Shown here piece by piece: positions 10,884 through 19,851 of a stretch of DNA of 64,000 nucleotides. The position numbers and the translations under genes are program-made. This DNA is from Desulfotomaculum sp. (GTDB lineage Bacteria; Bacillota; Desulfotomaculia; Desulfotomaculales; Desulfallaceae). Location: contig JAENYQ010000001.1 of the NCBI GenBank assembly GCA_016841675.1, forward strand, positions 1 to 64,000. Reading direction: 5' to 3'. How positions within the stretch are numbered: the stretch's first letter is position 1; the number at the start of each line of letters is the position of its first letter. The notes beneath the pieces are model-generated. The model was given only the letters and a program-made list of their open reading frames with translations. It did not search any database and was not told where the DNA came from.

Positions 10884-10904
10884 AAACACCTACTGGGCAA
10901 CGAC

Positions 10905-10968
10905 GCCTTGGGTAAGCAAGACTATATTCCTGTTTACCGAGGCGCTATTGTTTTTATAGTTTTTTTTC
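10905..10968 (+). terminator. Terminator after the second ANTAR gene
   Basis: GCCTTGGGTAA pairs with TTTACCGAGGC (stem ends 10905 and 10943) and is followed by two T runs to 10968. Confidence 0.75.
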
Positions 10969-11018
10969 CATCCTCAGCCTTGTTCCCAGTGGACCGGGCT
11001 TCTTTTTTACCCGCACGT

Positions 11019-11275
11019 CTTTCGGAACGAAGTAAAAAATCTTAAAAGACAAGATCCTTAGCCAAGTTCAAAATGACGGTTTCTTCTCATGTCATTACTA
11101 TGAATATCAAGAAGGATCCTGTCATTCTGAGCGCAGCGAAGAATCTTAAAAGATAAGATCCTTCGCTATCGCTCAGGATGACAAGCTTAATCTGAACATA
11201 GTTAAGTTGTATTCGTTTATCGTGGTGCGGGTACGCGTGATAATTCTGAACGCAGTGTAGAATCTAGCCCTTTAC
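11019..11275. repeat. Second cluster of the dispersed palindromic repeat
   Basis: ATTCTGAGCGCAGCGAAGAA at 11124 and a decayed copy at 11243 (119 bases apart) share the same intervening sequence, including GTATTCGTTTATCGTGGTGC, as the cluster at 5735-5990. Degenerate half-copies lie at 11019-11110. Confidence 0.8.
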
Positions 11276-11381
11276 CAACGCTCATATGACAGTTTAGAAG
11301 CATGATTAAGCAAATTATCATGCGTAATGCCTTTTTTGCCCTGCTTGTGATATACTGTAAGCTGTTAAGTATGCATTATCT

Positions 11382-11408
11382 GGGGTAATAATGATTTTTA
11401 TTTGCCCC
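11382..11408 (+). promoter_or_regulatory. Leader hairpin of glutamine synthetase shared with the GS-like gene
   Basis: GGGGTAA (11382-11388) pairs with TTGCCCC (11402-11408) around a T-rich loop. The segment TTTTTATTTGCCCCGG nearly repeats the leader of the GS-like gene at 7002-7018, which points to common regulation. A possible -10 TATACT lies about 30 bases upstream. Confidence 0.45.
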
Positions 11409-11437
11409 GGCAAAGCTCAAAGAGAGGTGTCGTTGAA

Positions 11438-12769
11438 ATGCCCTTACTAACCAGCGATGACGTGCGCAAACTGGCCAAAGAATACGATGTAAAATTTGTA
11501 CGCCTGCAATTTACTGATATTTTTGGGGTATTAAAAAATGTCTCTATTACCGTTGAGCAGCTTGACAAGGCTCTGGATAACGAATTGATGTTTGATGGTT
11601 CCTCAATTGAAGGTTTTGTTCGCATTGAGGAGTCCGATATGTATCTGCACCCCGATCCCTCAACTTTTGTTATTTTCCCCTGGAAACCACGGGACGGTGC
11701 GGTGGCACGTTTAATTTGTGACATCTACAACTCTGACGGCACTCCCTTTACCGGCGACCCGCGCTATGTGCTGCGGCGTGCTATTGCCGATGCCCAAGAA
11801 GCTGGTTATACCATGAACGTTGGCCCGGAAGCCGAGTTCTTTCTGTTCCAATTGGACAGCGATGGCAAACCTACCACCATCACCCACGACCAAGCTGGTT
11901 ATTTTGACCTTACTCCGATGGATCATGGCGAAAACGCCCGCCGGGATATGGTGCTGACTCTGGAGCAGATGGGTTTTGAAATTGAAGCCTCCCACCATGA
12001 AGTAGCCCCCGGGCAGCACGAGATCGATTTCAAATACTCCGATGCCCTGGATATAGCCGATAAAATTGTTACCTTTAAGTTTGTGGTGCGTACTATTGCC
12101 CAGCGTCACGGGTTGCACGCCACTTTCATGCCCAAGCCTATTTTAGGCATCGCCGGTTCAGGTATGCACCTGAACCAGTCACTAATGAAAAAAGGACAAA
12201 ATGCTTTTTTCGACCCCAACAGCGAAAACCAACTCAGCCAAGACGCCATGTACTACATGGGCGGGCTAATCAAGCATATTCACGCTATCACTTCGATCAT
12301 TAACCCTACCGTGAACTCTTACAAACGACTGGTTTCAGGATATGAAGCACCTGTTTACATTGCCTGGTCCTATCGTAACCGCAGCCCGCTGATCAGGGTT
12401 CCAGCCAAACGGGACCAATCAACCCGCATCGAACTGCGTAGCCCTGATCCGTCGTGCAATCCCTACCTGGCCCTGGCCGTGTGTTTAAAAGCCGGCCTGG
12501 ACGGCATTAGAAATCACCTTGAGCCGCCCGCGCCATGTGACCGTAATATTTACGAATTAACCACGAGTGAGCGTCTGGAACTGGGCATCGACACACTGCC
12601 GGATAGTCTGCAGCAGGCCATGCGCTATCTGTCAAAAGACGAAGTAGTTAAGGAAGCACTGGGCCCTCATGTTTTTGCCCGTTACATGGAAGCTAAACAA
12701 ATTGAATGGGAAGCTTACCGGATACAGGTACACCCCTGGGAATTGCAAAATTATCTAAATAAGTTTTAA
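11438..12769 (+). CDS. glnA: Glutamine synthetase, type I
   Basis: Condenses glutamate and ammonia to glutamine with ATP. The 443 residues have the intact family set: [39 protein letters not shown], the flap GYEAPV with its glutamate, and RIELRSPDP with the metal ligand that the paralogue at 7048 has lost. The short form and the sequence resemble GSI-alpha of Bacillus, which lacks the adenylylation segment. Start at 11438 follows AGAGAGGTG. A clean terminator follows at 12811. Confidence 0.95.
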   Translation: MPLLTSDDVRKLAKEYDVKFVRLQFTDIFGVLKNVSITVEQLDKALDNELMFDGSSIEGFVRIEESDMYLHPDPSTFVIFPWKPRDGAVARLICDIYNSDGTPFTGDPRYVLRRAIADAQEAGYTMNVGPEAEFFLFQLDSDGKPTTITHDQAGYFDLTPMDHGENARRDMVLTLEQMGFEIEASHHEVAPGQHEIDFKYSDALDIADKIVTFKFVVRTIAQRHGLHATFMPKPILGIAGSGMHLNQSLMKKGQNAFFDPNSENQLSQDAMYYMGGLIKHIHAITSIINPTVNSYKRLVSGYEAPVYIAWSYRNRSPLIRVPAKRDQSTRIELRSPDPSCNPYLALAVCLKAGLDGIRNHLEPPAPCDRNIYELTTSERLELGIDTLPDSLQQAMRYLSKDEVVKEALGPHVFARYMEAKQIEWEAYRIQVHPWELQNYLNKF

Positions 12770-12810
12770 ACAGGTGACGCCGCTTTTGACCAAGATTTGT
12801 TAACCAAAAA

Positions 12811-12850
12811 AAGCAGGCCGCTGTAATTGCTCAAGGCCTGCTTCTACTTT
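12811..12850 (+). terminator. Terminator after glnA
   Basis: AAGCAGGCC (12811-12819) and GGCCTGCTT (12835-12843) form a perfect 9-bp stem followed by CTACTTTTG. Confidence 0.75.
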
Positions 12851-12978
12851 TGCAAGATTTTTTCCTGTGATTTTTTCCCTGGGAAGCGTCAATTATTTAT
12901 GGTAAAATTAATTTTATAAATAACTGCCGATTGAGTTTTGCGGTAATCGGTTATTTGAAACATGGGAGGCTGTCAAAT

Positions 12979-13476
12979 ATGACTCATACGCTTGCCGTAC
13001 TGGTTTTGAACAAGCCCGGAGTGCTGGCCCGTATTGCGGGCCTTTTAAGCAGGCGCGTATTCAATATAGAAAGCATTGCCGCAGGCTACACCGAAAAGCC
13101 TGACATTACCCGCATCACCATCGTGGTTAACGGCGATGAAAGGGTTCTGGAACAAGTGATCCACCAATTGGGTAAACTTGTGGATGTAATCAAGATTACC
13201 AAAATTGAAGAGCGCGATTCCATCGAAAGGGAACTGGCCTTGATTAAAGTCCAAGCAGACCCCGCCAAACGTAGGGACATCGTGGATATTGTGGAAATAT
13301 TTAGGGCTAACGTGGTGGACGTAGGCAAGGAAACAATGGTCATTCAAATCATCGGTGATGAGCAAAAAATAACCGCTTTTACTCATGTCCTGGAACAGCA
13401 AGGGATCGTTGAAATGGTCCGCACCGGTAAAATTGGCCTCTCTCGCCAACCCCGAGCGGCAAGGGATGAAGTATAA
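12979..13476 (+). CDS. ilvN: Acetolactate synthase small (regulatory) subunit
   Basis: 165 residues with an N-terminal ACT domain (LAVLVLNKPGVLARIAGL, GYTEKPDITRITI) and the ALS_ss C-terminal domain. This subunit binds valine and activates the IlvB catalytic subunit of branched-chain amino acid synthesis. No ilvB or other ilv gene is adjacent, so it acts in trans or with a partner elsewhere. Start at 12979 follows GGGAGG; the ORF extends further upstream without a ribosome site. Confidence 0.92.
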   Translation: MTHTLAVLVLNKPGVLARIAGLLSRRVFNIESIAAGYTEKPDITRITIVVNGDERVLEQVIHQLGKLVDVIKITKIEERDSIERELALIKVQADPAKRRDIVDIVEIFRANVVDVGKETMVIQIIGDEQKITAFTHVLEQQGIVEMVRTGKIGLSRQPRAARDEV

Positions 13477-13484
13477 GGTTGGTG

Positions 13485-13513
13485 TTGACACAACGCCACA
13501 ACATCGGTATATA
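13485..13513 (+). promoter_or_regulatory. Promoter of the toxin-antitoxin pair
   Basis: TTGACA at 13485-13490 and TATATA at 13508-13513, 17 bases apart, about 50 bases ahead of the antitoxin start. Confidence 0.6.
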
Positions 13514-13562
13514 ATAAGATAGAAGTTTTTATATCACTTTATTATACGGGGGGCGTTGCAGT

Positions 13563-13841
13563 TTGGCCCAGGTTAAGCGAGTGATGATTAGTTTACCGGA
13601 TTATTTGCTATCTGAAATAGACTGCATTGCTGCCGCCGAAAACCTTAACCGCAGCGAATTTGTGCGCGAGGCTATGATCCTTTACATTACTGAACGGAAA
13701 CGCAGACAATTGAGAGAACAAATGATCAAAGGTTATCTCGAAATGGCCAACATTAATCTAGCTATGGCTATCGAACAGTACAGGCTGGAGACTGAAGCGG
13801 AATTGTCACTCACCAGGCCGGTGGTGGGGGGCAACAGATAA
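13563..13841 (+). CDS. ndoAI: EndoAI-type antitoxin (CopG/ribbon-helix-helix)
   Basis: 92 residues; the first 45 form a ribbon-helix-helix DNA-binding domain ([24 protein letters not shown]) that should repress its own promoter, and the rest binds the toxin. Starts with TTG after a GGGGGG run. Overlaps the toxin start by one base, as in the Bacillus ndoAI-ndoA pair. Confidence 0.88.
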   Translation: MAQVKRVMISLPDYLLSEIDCIAAAENLNRSEFVREAMILYITERKRRQLREQMIKGYLEMANINLAMAIEQYRLETEAELSLTRPVVGGNR

Positions 13842-14191
13842 TGCAAATACGCCGTGGCGAAATATATTACGCCGATTTAAGTCCGGTGATTGGTTCCGAG
13901 CAAGGAGGAACCAGACCGGTTTTAATATTACAAAACGACATCGGCAACCAGTATAGCCCCACTACTATAGTTGCCGCCATAACATCCCAAATTGCCAAGG
14001 CCAAACTCCCCACCCATGTGGAACTGCCCGCCGGCAGGGCTGGACTGGGCAAGGATTCAGTGGTTTTAACGGAACAAATTAGAACTATCGATAAAAGCAG
14101 GCTGATGGAGAAGGTTTCCCTATTGCATGAAGAACTTATGTTTAAGGTAAATCACGCGATTGAAATTAGCCTGGGGTTGGTTGACATATAA
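13841..14191 (+). CDS. ndoA: EndoA/MazF-type mRNA interferase toxin
   Basis: 116 residues of the MazF/PemK family, with the N-terminal [12 protein letters not shown] and [14 protein letters not shown] segments typical of EndoA, a ribosome-independent endoribonuclease. Translationally coupled to the antitoxin. In Firmicutes this pair is usually chromosomal and near housekeeping genes, as here. A short hairpin follows at 14259. Confidence 0.93.
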   Translation: MQIRRGEIYYADLSPVIGSEQGGTRPVLILQNDIGNQYSPTTIVAAITSQIAKAKLPTHVELPAGRAGLGKDSVVLTEQIRTIDKSRLMEKVSLLHEELMFKVNHAIEISLGLVDI

Positions 14192-14258
14192 TATGCTAAA
14201 AGCACATAAATACATAACTAGGCAGGGATATAAAATAGCAAATACATATATACAATTG

Positions 14259-14285
14259 ACCGTCACCTTAGCGTGGCGGTTTTGC
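14259..14285 (+). terminator. Short terminator after ndoA
   Basis: ACCGTCAC (14259-14266) pairs with GTGGCGGT (14273-14280), one G-T pair included, followed by a short T run. Confidence 0.5.
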
Positions 14286-14361
14286 AATGTATATGCCACA
14301 GGACAAGGGATTTAACCCGCCGCAATTCCGATATACTTTTGAAATAAGGAGGCGGTATGTA

Positions 14362-15117
14362 ATGCCCCCGATAATTGGGATCAGCTGTTGTTACGAGCTA
14401 GGCTCAGACCGTTATCATCTGGCCCGTGATTACGTGCAGGCAGTGCAGTTAGGTGGAGGAATTCCCGTTATATTGCCTCCCAACGACGAAGTAGACACCA
14501 GTGCCCTATTAAGTGCTGTGGACGGACTGATACTTTCGGGGGGGGGTGACATTGATCCAGGCATGTTCGGGGAAGAACCCTGGCCGGAAAACGGAAGCAT
14601 TGACCCGCACCGGGACGCTTTCGAAATACTATTGGCCACCCGGGCGTTAGAAATGAAAATGCCGCTGCTAGGTATATGTAGAGGCATCCAGGTTATGAAC
14701 GTAGCCGCTGGCGGGACCGTCTGCCAGGATATCGCGCAGGTTATCGGTCGCCCCTACAAGCACACCCAACAAGCCCCTCGCTGGCATGTCACGCACAGCA
14801 TTAAGATCAAAAAGAAATCGACATTGTTCGGCATAATTGGTGTAGAGACGCTGCGCGTCAACTCCTTTCACCACCAAATGGTAGGCGATTTAGCACCTGA
14901 TTTTATAATCTCGGCCTACTCCGGAGACGGTGTCATCGAAGGCATTGAAGTCCCGGACGAGGAATTTTTCTGCGTCGGTGTACAATTTCACCCGGAAAAC
15001 TTGTGCCAACGGCATCCGGTTTTTGGCAAGCTTTTTATAGCCCATGCCTTCGCTTCAAGTCGTTATATGTCGAACAAATCAGCGGCCATCCGACAGGAAA
15101 ATAGCAAAGAATCATAG
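14362..15117 (+). CDS. Class-I glutamine amidotransferase-like hydrolase (peptidase C26)
   Basis: 251 residues of the gamma-glutamyl-gamma-aminobutyrate hydrolase (PuuD-like) family, with the SGGGDIDP oxyanion segment, nucleophile Cys106 in GICRG and the catalytic histidine in VQFHPE. Such enzymes cleave gamma-glutamyl amides; the true substrate is unknown. AAGGAGG precedes the start at 14362, ruling out the ATG at 14287. Possibly linked to the nearby glutamine metabolism genes, though in its own unit. Confidence 0.85.
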   Translation: MPPIIGISCCYELGSDRYHLARDYVQAVQLGGGIPVILPPNDEVDTSALLSAVDGLILSGGGDIDPGMFGEEPWPENGSIDPHRDAFEILLATRALEMKMPLLGICRGIQVMNVAAGGTVCQDIAQVIGRPYKHTQQAPRWHVTHSIKIKKKSTLFGIIGVETLRVNSFHHQMVGDLAPDFIISAYSGDGVIEGIEVPDEEFFCVGVQFHPENLCQRHPVFGKLFIAHAFASSRYMSNKSAAIRQENSKES

Positions 15118-15485
15118 AAATTAAAAACAGGTCAATGATACATTGAAAAAGTAAATTATTGTCAAACAGAATTCTTCGCTCTTTTCAAATTAAGCTGGTC
15201 ATCCTGTGCGCAGCGAAGGATCTAGCTTTAAGATTCTTCGCTGCGCTCTACAATGACAGGTTTAATGACAAGGTTCTTCACTTCTTTTATTCATAGCAAT
15301 GACACGGACTAAACTTTTCAATTGTTTTGCAAATGATTTTTATTTTTTTGTCGGTTAATAACGAGAAACTGCGATGTGCAACGCCAATCGTAGAATTTAA
15401 CTAAAACAGCCCTAAAAAACTAGGTTTTTGCAATTTAGACAACCTTGTCAGAACGCAAAACATTAGATATTATGTAAATTATGTG
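15118..15485. repeat. Intergenic region with decayed palindromic repeats
   Basis: A gap ahead of the Spo0F-like gene. Between about 15170 and 15305 it carries GCGCAGCGAAGGATCT and the inverse TTCTTCGCTGCGCTC, plus the TTCATAGCAATGACA tail also seen at 34-49. The remainder is AT-rich with no gene visible. Confidence 0.6.
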
Positions 15486-15497
15486 TTAACATGTTAA
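15486..15497. promoter_or_regulatory. Perfect palindrome upstream of the Spo0F-like gene
   Basis: TTAACATGTTAA, a 12-bp perfect palindrome 29 bases before the start codon, in the promoter-leader zone. A possible operator; the factor is unknown. Confidence 0.3.
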
Positions 15498-15525
15498 TAA
15501 ATGCATATTTGGAGGTGCCATAATC

Positions 15526-15936
15526 ATGCCCCATAGAATTTTGGATATCCTGGTGGTAGACGACCAGCCCGGCGTACGTTATTTGTTGGATATTGTGATT
15601 AACGAATCCGGCCACAAAGCTCACATAGCACAAAATGGACTGGAAGCGATAGATATGGCACGCTCCATCCGACCTGACCTAATCTTCATGGATGTCCGGA
15701 TGCCCATCATGGGAGGCTTAGAAGCACTAGCTCAGATAAAACCACTAACTCCGGAAACCGAGGTCATTATCATGACTGCTTACGGGTCCAAAGAAACTAT
15801 AGCTGAAGCAAATAGATTGGGCGCCTTGGGCTGTATGGCCAAACCATTTGATATTAACGATATTAAGAACTTCATTCAAGATTACGCCCGTAGAAATTTA
15901 CGTCAAGATATCTTTTACAAAGCCAACGCTATTTAA
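15526..15936 (+). CDS. Stand-alone receiver protein, Spo0F-like
   Basis: 136 residues consisting of a single CheY-like receiver domain: acidic pair VVDDQ, phospho-acceptor in FMDVRMP, threonine in MTAYG and lysine in AKPFD. The closest architecture is Spo0F, the phosphotransfer intermediate of the sporulation relay. The 12 residues after the domain have no recognised motif. A GGAGGTG site precedes the ATG. No histidine kinase or Spo0B homologue lies nearby, so the role is inferred. Confidence 0.75.
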   Translation: MPHRILDILVVDDQPGVRYLLDIVINESGHKAHIAQNGLEAIDMARSIRPDLIFMDVRMPIMGGLEALAQIKPLTPETEVIIMTAYGSKETIAEANRLGALGCMAKPFDINDIKNFIQDYARRNLRQDIFYKANAI

Positions 15937-16097
15937 ATAGCTATAAAAATTTCATTAACTATCATCCACGGCAGCGATAAAGCAGCAAGCAGCCGTTATT
16001 TTTATGCAAATAACTATGTGGACGGCCTATGAGGGGATATAATATATGAAAGGCTATAGTTAAATAGGCATTATTAAAAGTCATTGGAGGTTGTCAG

Positions 16098-16577
16098 TTG
16101 TACTCAATTGCCACCCAATCGGCCGACGAAACATTTAACCTGGGGGAAACACTGGGTGCATGGCTGCAACCGGGGGATATAATTACCCTAAACGGTGATC
16201 TGGGAGCAGGCAAAACTTGCCTGGCCAGTGGAGTCGGGCGCGGTCTGCATATTGAAAGCCGAGTCAAAAGCCCCACCTTTGCCCTGATTAACGAATACGA
16301 AGGAAAGATACCGCTATACCACATGGACGCCTACCGACTGGATGGCCCGTCTGAGGTTAATGACCTTGGCTTGGAAGAATACTTTTACGGGACCGGCGCT
16401 GTTTTGGTGGAATGGGCCCAAAATATTATAGACTTCTTGCCTGAACAGCGGCTGGACATTTTTATAGACAAAGACCCGATTGAAGAGGACACCCGGAATA
16501 TCAGGCTGGTTCCTCATGGTATCCGCTACGAGCAGCTGGCCGGGGAGTTGATTGCGCATGTACGTACTGGGAATTGA
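16098..16577 (+). CDS. tsaE: tRNA threonylcarbamoyladenosine ATPase TsaE
   Basis: 159 residues with Walker A GDLGAGKT. TsaE works with TsaB and TsaD to place threonylcarbamoyl on A37 of ANN-decoding tRNAs. TTG start after GGAGG, 7 bases away. It overlaps tsaB by 20 bases, so the two are co-translated. Confidence 0.93.
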   Translation: MYSIATQSADETFNLGETLGAWLQPGDIITLNGDLGAGKTCLASGVGRGLHIESRVKSPTFALINEYEGKIPLYHMDAYRLDGPSEVNDLGLEEYFYGTGAVLVEWAQNIIDFLPEQRLDIFIDKDPIEEDTRNIRLVPHGIRYEQLAGELIAHVRTGN

Positions 16578-17268
16578 AGCCTCGACACCGGTGGCGGCAG
16601 CGGCCGTAGCCACCGAGGGTAAAATTTTGGCTGAGCGGATGATCAATAATAAGCGCACCCACTCGGTTAACCTGCTGCCCATGGTGCGGGACGTTCTGGC
16701 GGATGCCGGAATAGATAAAAACCAATTGGACGGTATTGCGGTTTGCACCGGACCCGGCTCCTTTACCGGATTGCGCATCGGCATGAGCACGGCTAAGTCT
16801 TTGGCCCAGGTGCTTAACCTGCCCATAGCCGGCATACCAACACTGGAATCGTTGGCTTATCCGTTATCCGGCCAGGCAGGTTTGATCTGCCCGGTGTTAA
16901 ACGCCAGAAAAAACGAATTATACAGCGCCTTATACCGCAGCAGTGGTATAAAACTGGTTCCTTTGCTGCCGGCATTTGCCGCCGGAGTAAAGGAACTTGC
17001 CTCCATCCTGGAAAATTATGATGAACATATCATCTTTTTGGGGGATGGATTAGGCGAATACCGGACCGAACTGGCGGAATTACTTGGGGATCAGGCCAGG
17101 TTCGCACCGGATTGCGCCGTTTTTCCCCGGGGTGCCGCAGTAGCCGAGCTAGGTCTACGGCTCATTAAATCGGGGGCCGGTTCAGACCCCTTGGCCCTTC
17201 TGCCGCACTACATCAGGGAGTCGGAAGCCGAAATCAAGTGGCGGGAAAGGTGCCTCCCCAATGGGTGA
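16558..17268 (+). CDS. tsaB: tRNA threonylcarbamoyladenosine protein TsaB
   Basis: 236 residues of the ASKHA fold; MYVLGIEAST and the GPGSFTGLRIG segment are hallmarks. It scaffolds TsaD. I use the ATG at 16558 (GIEAST follows directly) rather than the TTG at 16552. Overlaps tsaE upstream and rimI downstream. The usual third partner tsaD is not in the cluster. Confidence 0.93.
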   Translation: MYVLGIEASTPVAAAAVATEGKILAERMINNKRTHSVNLLPMVRDVLADAGIDKNQLDGIAVCTGPGSFTGLRIGMSTAKSLAQVLNLPIAGIPTLESLAYPLSGQAGLICPVLNARKNELYSALYRSSGIKLVPLLPAFAAGVKELASILENYDEHIIFLGDGLGEYRTELAELLGDQARFAPDCAVFPRGAAVAELGLRLIKSGAGSDPLALLPHYIRESEAEIKWRERCLPNG

Positions 17269-17734
17269 TAGTGATTTGCTAAGCCTGCTAACGTATGAAC
17301 GGTTGCGTGCCGAGCACCTGGACCAGGTGGTAGCTATTGAGCAAGCCTCTTTTCCTACACCATGGTCTAAAAATTCTTTTTTATATGAGATTAAATATAA
17401 TGAATTTGCCCACTACCTGACAGCCCTGACCGTAGAACGCAATGTTGCCGGATATGCAGGCCTGTGGATAGTCTTGGACGAAGCCCACCTAACCAATATA
17501 GCGGTACACGAGCAATTCCGACGCCACGGTCTGGGCCTGGAATTGATGCAAAAAATGATTATCTGGGCGGTGGCGCTGGGAGCTGACCGCATGACCCTTG
17601 AAGTGCGCCCCTCAAACAAACCGGCCCGGAAACTTTATGCCAATCTGGGCTTCGAAGATAGAGGCATCAGAAAAAACTACTACCCCGATACTAACGAAAA
17701 CGCCATCATCATGTGGAAAGATAAATTACCTTAA
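17261..17734 (+). CDS. rimI: Ribosomal protein S18 alanine N-acetyltransferase
   Basis: 157 residues of the GNAT fold, with the acetyl-CoA loop in RRHGLG and the RimI-type end YYPDTNENAIIMW. Acetylates the N-terminal alanine of S18 in the family. It overlaps tsaB by 8 bases, the common tsaE-tsaB-rimI order in Firmicutes. Confidence 0.9.
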   Translation: MGDSDLLSLLTYERLRAEHLDQVVAIEQASFPTPWSKNSFLYEIKYNEFAHYLTALTVERNVAGYAGLWIVLDEAHLTNIAVHEQFRRHGLGLELMQKMIIWAVALGADRMTLEVRPSNKPARKLYANLGFEDRGIRKNYYPDTNENAIIMWKDKLP

Positions 17735-17758
17735 AGTGTTTTTTAAAGGGGTGATCAT

Positions 17759-17896
17759 ATGAATAAAAAACTAATTATGCGTCTAGCCGGCATTGGGCTA
17801 ATCGGAGCCGCCGCTCTGGCGGGACTTCCCGGCTACTGGCCCATAATTGCCGGTTTAGGCGGTGTGGCTTTGTTCTTACTGGCGGGGCCGGGCTGA
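17759..17896 (+). CDS. Small hydrophobic membrane protein
   Basis: 45 residues with a basic N-terminus (MNKKLIMR) and two short glycine/alanine-rich hydrophobic stretches, probably membrane-inserted. AAAGGGG lies 7 bases ahead of the ATG and it starts 24 bases after rimI, so it may belong to the same transcript. No family is recognised. Confidence 0.5.
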   Translation: MNKKLIMRLAGIGLIGAAALAGLPGYWPIIAGLGGVALFLLAGPG

Positions 17897-17954
17897 AGAG
17901 ACTGCTGAAACGGCCGGGTTCCGGTCGCAAAAAAAACAAACTAAAATAACTCCA

Positions 17955-17964
17955 GTGACGTCAC
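17955..17964. promoter_or_regulatory. GTGACGTCAC palindrome upstream of ldh
   Basis: A perfect 10-bp palindrome about 100 bases before the lactate dehydrogenase start, a possible operator. Nothing else in this 168-base gap is clear. Confidence 0.25.
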
Positions 17965-18064
17965 AAAGCGCATTAAAAACTGTCAACCCGGGAGAATATA
18001 TAGGGAACCCTAATAAATAGCACATATTACTTTTCCCAATCTAAATTAAACCGGGGGGCAAATA

Positions 18065-19093
18065 ATGCCAAGCGATTTGCGTAAAATTGCCGTGGTAGGA
18101 GCAGGTTCAGTCGGCACATCAATAGCCTATGCACTTCTAATGAGCGGTCTGGTCAGTGAAATAGTATTGGTGGATATCGACAAGAACCGAGCGGAAGGAG
18201 AAGCAATGGATCTGGCCCACGGGGCGGCTTTTGTCAAGCCCATTAAAATTTTCGTGGGCGAATACAAGGACTGCCGGGATGCAGATATTATTGTTTTTAC
18301 TGCCGGGGCCGGGCAAAAGCCCGGCGAAACCAGACTTGAACTAGTGCATAAAAACACGGCGGTTTTGCGTAGCGTGCTGCCGCAGGTAATTGACCGGGCC
18401 GGGGACTCCATTCTATTGATGGTTTCAAACCCCGTAGATGTGCTGACTTATGCTGCGCTGCGTTTAACTGGCCTGCCACCGAACCGAGTTATCGGTTCGG
18501 GCACCGTCCTGGACAGCTCCCGTTTCCGGCATCTAATCAGTGAAAACTGTCTGGTGGAGCCCAGGAACATCCACGCCTACGTAATTGGTGAACACGGTGA
18601 CAGTGAAATTTTGCTATGGAGTACCGCCAATATAGCCGGTCTATCGCTTGAAGAATTTTGTAACTGGCGTAATACACCGTGTCCTAACCGCCAAACAATA
18701 ACTCAAAGCGTACGTAACGCCGCTTACGAAATAATTGCCCGTAAAGGTGCTACCTATTACGCAATCGGTCTGGCCGTCAGACGAATTTGCGAATGCATCT
18801 TGCGAGACGAAAACTCCATCCTCACTGTATCAGGGTTAATTGAAGGTGTGCACGGCATAAACGATGTTTGTCTAAGTATGCCCTGTCTGGTTAACCGGCA
18901 GGGGCTTGTCCGGGTGTTACCAGTGCCACTTGAAGATGCTGAAAAAGAAGCCCTGTTAAAGTCCGCTGCAATTTTGCACTCCATTCAAGAGGAACAAAAA
19001 CTGGGTAATATGGGCGATACCAAATCTGTAGTGCCGAAAATGCGAGCATTCAAACAACAACCAGGGTTTAACGAAAGCCCTTATTTACATTAA
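18065..19093 (+). CDS. ldh: L-lactate dehydrogenase
   Basis: 342 residues with the NAD-binding GAGSVG near residue 12, the substrate-selecting glutamine in GAGQKPGETR (malate dehydrogenases have Arg there), and catalytic His177 in GEHGDSE. Interconverts pyruvate and lactate with NADH. It is about 25 residues longer than typical at the C-terminus, which is basic and unstructured-looking. GGGGGG precedes the ATG. Single gene. Confidence 0.9.
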   Translation: MPSDLRKIAVVGAGSVGTSIAYALLMSGLVSEIVLVDIDKNRAEGEAMDLAHGAAFVKPIKIFVGEYKDCRDADIIVFTAGAGQKPGETRLELVHKNTAVLRSVLPQVIDRAGDSILLMVSNPVDVLTYAALRLTGLPPNRVIGSGTVLDSSRFRHLISENCLVEPRNIHAYVIGEHGDSEILLWSTANIAGLSLEEFCNWRNTPCPNRQTITQSVRNAAYEIIARKGATYYAIGLAVRRICECILRDENSILTVSGLIEGVHGINDVCLSMPCLVNRQGLVRVLPVPLEDAEKEALLKSAAILHSIQEEQKLGNMGDTKSVVPKMRAFKQQPGFNESPYLH

Positions 19094-19136
19094 AACAATA
19101 TTTAAGATCAACGGATTACGAGGAAACATTTATACC

Positions 19137-19164
19137 TTGCATTATTACTGATTTGTGATACAAT
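19137..19164 (+). promoter_or_regulatory. tRNA-Arg promoter
   Basis: TTGCAT (19137-19142) and TACAAT (19159-19164), 16 bases apart, 30 bases before the tRNA. Confidence 0.5.
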
Positions 19165-19193
19165 TTAATACGTGGCATTTTTACAAGATACGC

Positions 19194-19268
19194 GCGCCTG
19201 TAGCTCAGGGGATAGAGCGCCGGCCTCCGGAGCCGGAAGCGCAGGTTCGATTCCTGCCAGGCGCACCA
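19194..19268 (+). tRNA. tRNA-Arg (anticodon CCG)
   Basis: A full cloverleaf: acceptor GCGCCTG/CAGGCGC, D arm GCTC...GAGC, anticodon loop CTCCGGA on a GCCGG stem, T loop GTTCGATTC, and an encoded CCA at 19266-19268. Anticodon CCG reads CGG arginine codons. Confidence 0.95.
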
Positions 19269-19284
19269 AACGCTTCATTTTAAA

Positions 19285-19325
19285 AAACCCGCTAAGCCTT
19301 GATATTGGGCTAGCGGGTTTCTATT
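19285..19325 (+). terminator. Terminator after tRNA-Arg
   Basis: AAACCCGCTAAGCC pairs with GGGCTAGCGGGTTT (one bulge) around an 8-base loop, followed by CTATT. Confidence 0.7.
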
Positions 19326-19332
19326 GTTAAGA

Positions 19333-19392
19333 CCCAAAGGGGGACAGGCTGCTTTTTTCGATTTTTGAAAAAAACGCCTGTCCCCTTTGGGG
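19333..19392. repeat. Palindromic repeat with GGGGACAGGC arms
   Basis: CCCAAAGGGGGACAGGC (19333-19349) and its near inverse (19376-19392) flank a core of CTTTTTTCG and A/T runs. A related, decayed copy is at 33297-33353. Probably a small dispersed, non-coding repeat. Confidence 0.75.
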
Positions 19393-19851
19393 CATACTTT
19401 CCTTCGGGCGGGCAATTCCCTGAGCATCCCTTAATATTAATAGGCTTTCCCATCCACGCAGCCAAAGCGCTGTGTTATAATGGTCATTGTGGTGCCCGAG
19501 GTAACCAAATCAAATAATGCCTCGGATACCAAACGAGACAATTATAAAAACAGCGGTCCATTAAACCACCTTCTTTGCGTATATTGCATCTTTTTACATT
19601 GGTTAACTCTATGCAAAAAGACATGTACAATAGTATGATCGTTAAATAGTTGATATACAATGTCGAAATGTGGTAAATTTTAATGATGTTGTGAATATTT
19701 AGTTATTAGATAAGCCATAAAATAAAAACTGCGAAAAGATTACTTAGATTACGCTAAATGTTGTGTGAAAATACTGATAATTAGCAGGTATTATTGAGAC
19801 TAAGAGAGAAGATATGTGTGATTGCTTAAATTTTACAAGGAAGGTGAATAA
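19393..19851. other. AT-rich intergenic region ahead of the HAD gene
   Basis: About 460 bases. CCGAGG (19497) can pair with CCTCGG (19523) as a short hairpin. I see no gene; the promoter of the HAD gene should be near 19760-19830. Confidence 0.3.
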
